From Azoarcus sp. (lineage in GTDB: Bacteria > Pseudomonadota > Gammaproteobacteria > Burkholderiales > Rhodocyclaceae), in NCBI GenBank assembly GCA_030656215.1, contig JAUSOD010000021.1, positions 1 through 57,529 on the forward strand: 57,529 nt of DNA. The letters are read 5' to 3'. Positions 39,768 through 46,698 of the stretch are shown piece after piece (position 1 is the first letter of the stretch; each line of letters starts with the position of its first letter). The position numbers and the translations under genes are program-made. The notes beneath the pieces are model-generated. The model was not told the origin of the DNA. It saw nothing but the letters and a program-made list of their open reading frames with translations, and did no database searches.

Positions 39768-41155
39768 GTGAGCAGTCGATTGAGGTGATGCTGGTGGAGG
39801 ACGACGACGCCTTGCGTGCAGCGGCGCGGCAGACCTTCGTCCTCGCCGACATTCCGGTAAGCGATTTCGCCCGCGCCGAGCCGGCGTTGGTAGCGCTTGC
39901 CGACGGCGTGCCGGCGGTGGTGGTCACCGATGTACGGCTGCCCGGCATCGACGGCATGACGCTGCTGCGGCGCACACGGGCGATCGATGCCGACCTGCCG
40001 GTGATCCTGGTGACCGGTCACGGTGACGTCCGCATGGCGGTGGAGGCGATGCGCCTCGGTGCCTACGACTTCATCGAGAAGCCGTTCGCCCCCGAGCGCC
40101 TGGTGGAAGTCGTTCAGCGCGCGATCGACAAGCGCCGTCTGGTGCTCGAAAACCGCGCATTGAAGGCCCGGCTGGCGAGCAACGACGAGGTCGAGGCGCT
40201 GATCGGCGACAGCGCGCCGATGCGCGAAGTCCGCCGCCTGGTGACCGATCTCGGCGATACCGATGTCGACGTGCTGGTCCTCGGCGAGACCGGCACCGGC
40301 AAGGAAAGAGTGGCGCGCGGCCTGCATGCCGCCGGCCGTCGCCACAAGGGGCATTTCGTCGCGATCAACTGCGCCGCGCTGCCCGAAAGCGTGTTCGAAA
40401 GCGAGATGTTCGGGGTCGAGCCCGGCGCCTACACCGGCGCCACCCGCAGCCGCGCGGGCACGATCGAGCGCGCCAGCGGCGGCACCCTGTTCCTCGACGA
40501 GATCGAGGGCATGGCCCTGCCGCTGCAGGCCAAGCTGCTGCGCGTGCTGCAGGAGCGGGTGGTGGAGCGCTTGGGCTCGAACCGGCTGGTGCCGGTCGAT
40601 TGCCGCATCGTCGCCGCGACCAAGCTCGACCTCGCGGCCGAGGCCGCCGCCGGCCGTTTTCGGGCCGATCTCTATTACCGCCTGAACGTGGTATCGATCC
40701 CGCTGCCGCCGCTACGCGACCGCCGCGAGGACATCCCGCAGTTGTTTGCCGCCTTCTGTCTGCAGGCCGCCGAACGCTACCGCCGCCCCCAGCCCGATCT
40801 GTCGGTCGAGCTGTTCGACTGGTTGATGGCGCAGGACTGGCCGGGCAACGTACGCGAACTGCAACACGCGGCCGACCGTTTCGTGCTCGGGCTGTGGCGG
40901 GTCAATGTCGACACCCCCGGCAGCGGCCCGAACAGCCTTGCGCAAAGGGTGGCCGGCTTCGAACTGTCCTTGATCGAAGGCGCCCTGCGGCGCAGCGGTG
41001 GTGACGTCGCCGCCGCGGCCGAAGCCCTCGGCCTGCCGCGCAAGACCCTATACGACAAGATGGCAAAGTATCGGGTAGAGGTCGAGCGCTACCGCTCGGG
41101 AGAGCTGCATCCATCCGCGGCAGTGCCGGATGTGCGGCATCCACGAAGTCAATAG
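39764..41155 (+). CDS. dctD: DctD-type sigma-54 response regulator
   Basis: This 463-residue activator has a receiver domain (about 5-120; phospho-acceptor D56 in VTDVRLPGIDGM), an AAA+ sigma-54 interaction domain (about 145-380; Walker A GETGTGKE, Walker B GTLFLDEIEGM) and a Fis-type HTH (about 415-450; VAAAAEALGLPRKTLYDKMAKY). The sigma-54 contact loop reads GAYTGA rather than GAFTGA; Tyr at that position is a conservative change but worth noting. Phosphorylated by the DctB partner, it should activate the sigma-54 promoter at 34332. It overlaps dctB by 4 bp. Confidence 0.94.
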   Translation: MSEQSIEVMLVEDDDALRAAARQTFVLADIPVSDFARAEPALVALADGVPAVVVTDVRLPGIDGMTLLRRTRAIDADLPVILVTGHGDVRMAVEAMRLGAYDFIEKPFAPERLVEVVQRAIDKRRLVLENRALKARLASNDEVEALIGDSAPMREVRRLVTDLGDTDVDVLVLGETGTGKERVARGLHAAGRRHKGHFVAINCAALPESVFESEMFGVEPGAYTGATRSRAGTIERASGGTLFLDEIEGMALPLQAKLLRVLQERVVERLGSNRLVPVDCRIVAATKLDLAAEAAAGRFRADLYYRLNVVSIPLPPLRDRREDIPQLFAAFCLQAAERYRRPQPDLSVELFDWLMAQDWPGNVRELQHAADRFVLGLWRVNVDTPGSGPNSLAQRVAGFELSLIEGALRRSGGDVAAAAEALGLPRKTLYDKMAKYRVEVERYRSGELHPSAAVPDVRHPRSQ

Positions 41156-41224
41156 CGATGCTTCACCGGCCTGATCGGCGTGGCGCAGGCGCATTCAATA
41201 GGAGCTTGCCGCGAGCCCGTCGAG

Positions 41225-41521
41225 TCACATTCCTTCGATTAACTCCCTGCCTCTGACGAAACCGAGATCCTCGGCGATGCTTTGAGTGGAGTAGAAGATC
41301 TCACGATCCGACTCGGCACGGGCGCACTCGTCCTCCGGCGTCCCCTCACCGTTGCCGGTAACCCTGACCTTGAACGTCCATTGCTGTCCATGGCCGGCTA
41401 GCTCTTCATTGTCCACGGTACGCGGAGCCGTACAGACATGAATTTGTCTGCCGTGGTACTCCTGCGTCTTCCATTGTGCAGGCTCGTCTGGTGTAGCGTG
41501 CTGACGTAGGGTGTTTTCCAT
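41225..41521 (-). CDS. Hypothetical protein, 98 residues
   Basis: The family was not recognised. The protein is hydrophilic and soluble, with one strand-rich core (WKTQEYHGRQIHVCTAPR, QQWTFKVRVTGNG) followed by an acidic helical end (DECARAESDREIFYSTQSI). It has two cysteines and no signal peptide. GAGGGCAC about 8 bases upstream supports the ATG. It is flanked by the dctD 3' end and a 391-bp divergent region. The codon pattern looks like a real gene, but it could be a small lineage-specific protein of any role. Confidence 0.55.
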   Translation of the reverse strand: MENTLRQHATPDEPAQWKTQEYHGRQIHVCTAPRTVDNEELAGHGQQWTFKVRVTGNGEGTPEDECARAESDREIFYSTQSIAEDLGFVRGRELIEGM

Positions 41522-41633
41522 GGAAGTGCCCTCAGTTGATTAAGGCCGATCGGCCGCAAGCGATACGAAATCGCTTTAAAAATGATGTCCCCCTCCGCAC
41601 TGGAATTCCGTTCGCTGCCGCACGTACTGCATC

Positions 41634-41657
41634 AAGCGAACCTGATCAGGTTCGCTT
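41634..41657. repeat. Perfect 24-bp palindrome in a divergent promoter region
   Basis: The half-site AAGCGAACCTGA is followed directly by its exact reverse complement, giving 24 bp of uninterrupted symmetry centred on TGATCA. It lies in the 391-bp gap (41522-41912) between the hypothetical gene (minus) and the oxidoreductase-UbiA fusion (plus), where a regulator operator would be expected. A smaller imperfect hairpin (GGCGGAG-AAC-CTCTGCC) follows near 41673, and TATACT at 41822-41827 could be a -10 element for the fusion gene. No gene is seen in the gap. Confidence 0.75.
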
Positions 41658-41912
41658 TCGGCGGAGCCCGAGGCGGAGAACCTCTGCCCCACCGAACGAA
41701 AATCACGTTGAACAAACCGCTACGTGCCTACAGCCGGGCGCCGGCCGAGTATTCCTGCTCACCTTTCTCCGTGCCAGCCAAGTTCATTGGAGACTGACCC
41801 ATTGGTTCCAGCACGCGCGCCTATACTTAAGGCAAAAGGCCCGCCGCCGACGTGGGAGCCGCCCGGGCAGGCCTCCGGGATCCTCATTTACCCACACTGG
41901 GAGGTCTGCGCG

Positions 41913-43421
41913 ATGAAGGTGCTGGTCATCCTCGGTCATCCGCGCAGCCCGAGCCTGTGCGCTGCGCTGGCGGCGGCCTATGCGGCGGGCGCGCGCGCGG
42001 CCGGGATGGAGGTGGAGGAGCTCGATCTTGGCCGGCTCGACTTCGACCCGGACGTGCATCCGGTGTCGCCGCGCGATCAGCCGCTGGAGCCCGACCTGGA
42101 GCGCGCGCGTGAGCTTATTGCCTGGGCCGATCACCTCGCGTTCGTCTATCCGGCCTGGTGGGGCGTCGGCCCGGCGCGTCTCAAGGGCTTCCTCGACCGC
42201 GTGTTGTTGCCCGGCTTCGCCTTCCACGAGCGCGACGATGGTCGCCTGGAGGGGCTGCTCGGCGGGCGAACCGCGCATCTGGTGACCACGCTGGACATGC
42301 CGCCGTGGGTCTATCGCTTCATCTACCGGGCCCCCGGCCACAACGCCATGCGGCGCTCAACGCTGGGGTTCTGCGGGATCGAGACGACGCGCATCCTGGC
42401 CTTGGGGCCCGTGCGCGATTCCGGGCCCGCGCACCGCGCGGCCTGGATGGAGCGCACACGCGAGCTCGGATTCTCGCTGGGGCAGGGCGCGCGCAGCGTG
42501 GCCGACCGGTGTGTCGGCAAGCTCGCGGCGTGGGCCAAGGCGTTGCGCCTGCAGTTCTACCCCATGACCTGGGGTGCCTACACGGTCGGGGCCCTGGGCG
42601 CTGCGGCGCTGGCCGGCAGGTGGGATCCGTGGCTCTACTGGCTCGGCTATGCCCTGCTGTTCTTCGCCGAAGCGGCCACGGTGTTCATCAATGAGTGGTT
42701 CGATTACGACAGCGACCGGCGCAACACCCGTTTCGGCCCCTTCAATGGCGGCTCGCGCGTACTCGTCGACGGCGATCTGGGCTTGCGCGAGTTGCAGCTG
42801 GGCGTGGTTGCGAGCGCGATGGTGGCGTTCGCCTGCATCGGGCTGATCCTCGACCGCTTGGCCAGCCTGCCACTGTTGGCCGTGCTGGGGGCGATCCTGG
42901 TGCTGGGACCGGGATACACGGCCCCCCCGCTCAAGCTCGCCTGGCGCGGGCTGGGGGAGCTCGATGTGGCGCTGACCCACAGCCTGGTGGTGATCCTGCT
43001 CGGCTACCTGCTGCAAGGCGGTGGCTGGGCAGACGCTTTCCCTTGGCTGGTGAGCGTGCCGCTGTTCGTGGCGGTCCTGCCCGCCATCATCTTGTCCGGC
43101 ATACCGGATCTGGAAGCCGACCGGGCGGCGGGGAAGGCGACCCTGGCCGTGCGCCTGGGCTCCGCACGGGCGCTGTTGCTGGCCGCGGCACTGGTCGCGG
43201 TAGCGCCGCTGCTGGTGCTGCTGCTAAAAAATAGCCCGGCGCTGCGTGGCAGCTTCGACGGCCTGCTCGCGTGGGTGCTGCCGCATGCCGTCCTGCTCGG
43301 CGTGATGCTTTACCGCCATTGGCGGCAAGGCGCCCTAGCGGTGCGCATCGACCCGCTGATGGTGGTGGCGCTCAGCTATATCCTGTGGTTCGTCGTGGTG
43401 CCGCTGCTACACCTGTGGTGA
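41913..43421 (+). CDS. Fusion of NAD(P)H:quinone oxidoreductase (flavodoxin fold) and UbiA-family prenyltransferase
   Basis: This 502-residue protein has two parts. Residues 1-200 are a Flavodoxin_2 domain: VLVILGHPRSPSLCAALAAA (FMN/FAD phosphate loop), YPAWWGVGPARLKGFLDRVL, and an HLVTTLDMPPW stretch, as in MdaB/NQO1-type quinone reductases. Residues about 215-500 are a polytopic UbiA-type prenyltransferase with both Asp motifs: N260-EWFD264-YDSD268 and the later SGIPDLEADRAAGK. The link NRFGPFNGGSR (here NTRFGPFNGGSR) follows the first motif as in the superfamily. GGGAGG precedes the ATG at 41913. The combination suggests a quinone ring reduced and prenylated by one polypeptide, but the substrate is unknown. 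It could also be MenA-like. No ubi/men neighbours are present. Confidence 0.85.
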   Translation: MKVLVILGHPRSPSLCAALAAAYAAGARAAGMEVEELDLGRLDFDPDVHPVSPRDQPLEPDLERARELIAWADHLAFVYPAWWGVGPARLKGFLDRVLLPGFAFHERDDGRLEGLLGGRTAHLVTTLDMPPWVYRFIYRAPGHNAMRRSTLGFCGIETTRILALGPVRDSGPAHRAAWMERTRELGFSLGQGARSVADRCVGKLAAWAKALRLQFYPMTWGAYTVGALGAAALAGRWDPWLYWLGYALLFFAEAATVFINEWFDYDSDRRNTRFGPFNGGSRVLVDGDLGLRELQLGVVASAMVAFACIGLILDRLASLPLLAVLGAILVLGPGYTAPPLKLAWRGLGELDVALTHSLVVILLGYLLQGGGWADAFPWLVSVPLFVAVLPAIILSGIPDLEADRAAGKATLAVRLGSARALLLAAALVAVAPLLVLLLKNSPALRGSFDGLLAWVLPHAVLLGVMLYRHWRQGALAVRIDPLMVVALSYILWFVVVPLLHLW

Positions 43422-43452
43422 GCCTGCGCGACAACGGATGGCGCGTACGCCC

Positions 43453-43773
43453 TTAAACCGGCATATTCATGATGTCCTGATACGCGCTGACCAGGCGGTT
43501 GCGCACCTGCACCATCTGTTGAAACGACAGACTGGCCTTCTGCAGGTTCACCATCACATCCTGCAGGTTTACGTTGGGGTCGCCAGCGGAGAAATCCTGC
43601 GCCATCGAGCGGGCATCCTTCGACGCTGCGCTCACGTCTTTCAAAGTGTTGTTGAGCACGTCGGCAAAATTGACCCCGCCGGCAACGTCCTCGCCCTGCA
43701 CCGGTTTGTTCTGGGCGGCCTGAGACACCGAGCGTAGCTCGGACAACATTTGATCTATTCCGCGGGTTTCCAT
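43453..43773 (-). CDS. fliE: FliE, flagellar hook-basal body protein
   Basis: This 106-residue export-apparatus/rod junction protein connects the MS ring (FliF) to the rod. FliE marks are FADVLNNTLKDVSAASKDA, the DPNVNLQDVMVNLQKASLSFQ motif and the terminal VRNRLVSAYQDIMNMPV. The ATG at 43773 follows GGGGAG by 5 bases; a GTG two codons earlier is less well placed. It lies alone behind a sigma-54 promoter, downstream of flrC, instead of leading the fliF operon as in most species. Confidence 0.95.
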   Translation of the reverse strand: METRGIDQMLSELRSVSQAAQNKPVQGEDVAGGVNFADVLNNTLKDVSAASKDARSMAQDFSAGDPNVNLQDVMVNLQKASLSFQQMVQVRNRLVSAYQDIMNMPV

Positions 43774-43818
43774 GATCACTCCCCCGGGCTTCGGGTTACC
43801 TGGTTCTGAGAATAGCAG

Positions 43819-43834
43819 AGCAAACCCTGTGCCA
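43819..43834 (-). promoter_or_regulatory. Sigma-54 promoter of fliE
   Basis: Read on the minus strand the sequence is TGGCACAGGGTTTGCT, a full match to TGGCAC-N5-TTGCW. It lies in the 75-bp gap between flrC and fliE, about 46 bp before the fliE start. FlrC, encoded immediately upstream, is the expected activator. Confidence 0.88.
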
Positions 43835-43848
43835 CCACCCGCGTGTGC

Positions 43849-45282
43849 TCATATATCGTGGCCTTCATCACGGTACTGCTGCAGCTTGTAGCGCAGGGTG
43901 CGCTCCGAAATCCCCAACTTTTCAACGGTCCGCTTGCGCGAACCGCCCATCTCGCGCAGCGTCCCGAGGATATGCTCGCGCTCCAGATCCTTCATGTTGG
44001 CCGGCCTGGCGGCGGGATCGGGCACTGACGCGAGCGCCGGAGCGGCAAAAATTGCCGCTGGATTGCCGCCCATGGGCGCAGCGGGTGCCGGTGCAGCGGG
44101 CTGCCACGCTGTGGCGAGCGGCACCGCAGGCATCGGTTCGAACCCCTCGCCGCTCCAGTGCGGCAGGCACAGACGGATGGTTTCGGCGCTCACGGTGTCG
44201 CCGCCGCTCAGGATGAGCGCGCGATGCGCGGTGTTCTCCAGCTCGCGCACATTGCCTGGCCAGCCATAACGCTGCAGCAAGGCTTCCGCTTCAGGCGAGA
44301 AGCGTACCTGCCTGCCCGCGCGCTGGGCGTGGCGACCGAGAAAGTGGTGCGCAAGCGGAACGATGTCGCCGGGACGCTCGCGCAGCGCCGGAATTCCGAG
44401 CGGGAACACGTTCAGGCGATAGTACAAGTCTTCACGGAACCGGCCGGCGGCGATCTCCTTGAGCATGTCGCGGTTGCTGGTGGCGAGCACCCGGATGTCG
44501 AGCGCGATCGGCTTCTTGCCGCCCACCCGCTCCACCTCGCGCTCCTGCAGCACGCGCAGCATCTTGGCCTGCAGACCGAGCGGCATTTCCGAGATTTCAT
44601 CGAGCAGGATGGTGCCGTCCTGGGCCTGCTCGAACTTGCCCGGCTGGGCGCTTTGCGCACCGGTGAAGGCGCCCTTCTCATACCCGAACAGAGTAGCCTC
44701 GAGCAGATTCTCCGGAATCGCGGCGCAGTTGATGGCGATGAACGCCCCCTTGCGCCGCGGCGAGTGGTGATGGATGTAGCGCGCAAACACCTCCTTGCCG
44801 GTGCCCGATTCGCCGGTGAGCAGCACGGTGGCATCGGTCTCGGCAACGCGTGCGGCCAGCGCCAGCAGGTTTCGGGTGAGCGGATCCTCGGCAATGGTGT
44901 CGTCGGCGCCGGGTTGCACGGCTGCATAGCGGCGTACGTTTTCGAGCAGGACATCGGTCTCGAACGGCTTCATCAGGAAGTCGCAAGCACCGCCGCGCAT
45001 TGCCGCCACCGCCTTGTCCACGTCACCGTATGCCGTCATCAGCAACACCGGCAATTGCGGCAATCGGGCGCGGATCTCGCCGAGCAACTGCAGCCCGTCC
45101 ATCGGTTGCATGCGCAGGTCGGAAACGACGAGGTTGAAGGACTGGCGTTCGAGTTCGGCCAGTGCCGAGGGGCCGCCATCGACGCCGGTCACGCCATGAC
45201 CTGCCATCTCCAGGGTAAAGCACACCGCATCGCGCAGCGCGGCATCGTCCTCGACGACGAGGATGTTCAGGTGTTCGATCAT
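43849..45282 (-). CDS. flrC: FlrC/FleR-type sigma-54 flagellar response regulator
   Basis: This 477-residue protein has a receiver domain (D55 in VVSDLRMQPMDG), an AAA+ domain (GESGTGKE, canonical GAFTGA, TILLDEISEMPLGLQAK), a Pro/Ala-rich linker and a C-terminal Fis-type HTH (MGGSRKRTVEKLGISERTLR). In the Vibrio/Pseudomonas scheme FlrC switches on middle flagellar genes from sigma-54 promoters. Two such promoters flank this locus (43819 and 46563), supporting the call. It overlaps flrB by ATGA. The ATG start matches the receiver N-terminus. Confidence 0.93.
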   Translation of the reverse strand: MIEHLNILVVEDDAALRDAVCFTLEMAGHGVTGVDGGPSALAELERQSFNLVVSDLRMQPMDGLQLLGEIRARLPQLPVLLMTAYGDVDKAVAAMRGGACDFLMKPFETDVLLENVRRYAAVQPGADDTIAEDPLTRNLLALAARVAETDATVLLTGESGTGKEVFARYIHHHSPRRKGAFIAINCAAIPENLLEATLFGYEKGAFTGAQSAQPGKFEQAQDGTILLDEISEMPLGLQAKMLRVLQEREVERVGGKKPIALDIRVLATSNRDMLKEIAAGRFREDLYYRLNVFPLGIPALRERPGDIVPLAHHFLGRHAQRAGRQVRFSPEAEALLQRYGWPGNVRELENTAHRALILSGGDTVSAETIRLCLPHWSGEGFEPMPAVPLATAWQPAAPAPAAPMGGNPAAIFAAPALASVPDPAARPANMKDLEREHILGTLREMGGSRKRTVEKLGISERTLRYKLQQYRDEGHDI

Positions 45283-46538
45283 GATGCTGGGGCTCCGCCC
45301 GCCGCAGCGCCGTCACCGGCGTCAGTGGGCATGGAAGGGGATGGTGAGTCGGGTACCGAAGCCGGCGCCGAGCCTGGCACGGAGGGGGCATGATTGAGCG
45401 GCAAGGTCAGCGTGAACATGGAGCCCGCACCGGGCACCGATTGCAGTGCAATGTCGCCGCCGTGCCCGCGCGCCACACCGCGCGCAATGGCAAGCCCGAG
45501 GCCGGTGCCCTCGGCGCGGGTGGTGAAGAAGGGGTCGAACAGACGCGCCTGCACTTCAGGGGCAATGCCGCGGCCGGTGTCACGGATCACGAAGCGCACC
45601 TCCCTGCCCTGCGCGCCGGCACCACTTTCCACGTCACAACTCACCCGCCCCCCAGGCTCGGTGGCCTGAATCGCGTTTTCCAGCAAGTTGGTCAGCGCGC
45701 CGCCCAGCGCCTTGCGGTCTCCGTGCACTGCAAGGTCGCCACAGTCGCAACGCGCGACGAATTCGATCTGACGCGCGCGGGCCAGCGGCTCCAGGGTATG
45801 GGCGAGTTCGGCGGCAAGTTCGCAAACACCGAAATCCTGCCGTCCGAGACTGTCACCGCGGGCAAACAGCAGCATGTCGCGAATCAGGCGCTCGAGATAG
45901 CGCAGCCGCTCGATCGCGCGCTCGGCCACCATCGCGCGCTCGGCCGGGCCGAGCTCGGGCTGGCGCAGGTTGCCGGCATACAGCAGCGCAGCGGCCAGCG
46001 GTGTACGCAACTGGTGGGCAAGCCCGGCCACCATCTCGCCCATTGCCGCCAGGCGTTCGTTGCGCTCGGCCGCCAGGCGCATGCGGTGGGTATCGGTGAC
46101 GTCGTGCACCAACAGAATGCGCTCGTCGCCCGATTCCAGCGCGGTTTCGGACACCGACAGCCGGCGCGTGCCCTCAGGGCACTCAAAACTCATCTCGCCC
46201 GGGGTTTCGGTAGGCTGCAGCGCGCATGCGACGCTGTGCCACGCCTTGCCCGAAAGACCGGGGCCGAACAGTAGCTCGGCCGCACGATTGACCTGCACCA
46301 CCTCGCCTACCCGATTCACCACCACCACGCCGGCCGGCAGCGCCCCCATCAGCACGGTCAGGCGTTCGGTCAGTTGCACCACCTGGCCCTGCAGTGCGTT
46401 GTAAGCGGTGGATAGCTCTTCGGACGCGCGACTGAACAGGGCAAAGGCTTCAGCGAGCTGGGCCGCATCCAGCGGCGGAGCGGCATCCAGCGGTACGGTG
46501 GCAGATTCGGTGGCAGGCTTGGCGGTCGTCGGCATCAT
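45279..46538 (-). CDS. flrB: FlrB/FleS-type flagellar sensor kinase
   Basis: This 419-residue soluble kinase has an N-terminal coiled stretch, a PAS domain (about 70-160; ALPAGVVVVNRVGEVVQVNRAA), HisKA with H175 (AGLAHQLRTPLAA) and HATPase (NLLENAIQATEPGG, DTGRGIA, GTGLGLAIARGVARGHGG). There is no membrane segment, as expected of FlrB, which senses an internal assembly state. The C-terminal 40 residues are a Pro/Ser/Ala-rich tail. ATG at 46538 (a MM start) is chosen with GGAAC upstream; an earlier TTG is unlikely. It should phosphorylate FlrC. Confidence 0.92.
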   Translation of the reverse strand: MMPTTAKPATESATVPLDAAPPLDAAQLAEAFALFSRASEELSTAYNALQGQVVQLTERLTVLMGALPAGVVVVNRVGEVVQVNRAAELLFGPGLSGKAWHSVACALQPTETPGEMSFECPEGTRRLSVSETALESGDERILLVHDVTDTHRMRLAAERNERLAAMGEMVAGLAHQLRTPLAAALLYAGNLRQPELGPAERAMVAERAIERLRYLERLIRDMLLFARGDSLGRQDFGVCELAAELAHTLEPLARARQIEFVARCDCGDLAVHGDRKALGGALTNLLENAIQATEPGGRVSCDVESGAGAQGREVRFVIRDTGRGIAPEVQARLFDPFFTTRAEGTGLGLAIARGVARGHGGDIALQSVPGAGSMFTLTLPLNHAPSVPGSAPASVPDSPSPSMPTDAGDGAAAGGAPAS

Positions 46539-46562
46539 GGTCGATCGTTCCAGTTTCACGGC

Positions 46563-46578
46563 TGGCACTTTAAGTGCA
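46563..46578 (+). promoter_or_regulatory. Sigma-54-like promoter of the fliFGHI operon
   Basis: TGGCACTTTAAGTGCA has a perfect -24 element and correct spacing; the -12 element is GTGC instead of TTGC. It lies 136 bp before fliF. A hairpin, GCGGCA-AAAAA-TGCCGC (46606-46622), falls in the predicted leader. The same stretch is nearly palindromic, so a repressor or reverse promoter use cannot be excluded. Confidence 0.5.
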
Positions 46579-46698
46579 GACTCGTCTATGGTAACCGGCA
46601 AACAGGCGGCAAAAAATGCCGCTTATCCGGCGACGACGCTTGCCGGAGCGGGCGGACAATGCTGACATCCATAAAAGGGCAGGCTTCAGGGGTTCCAC

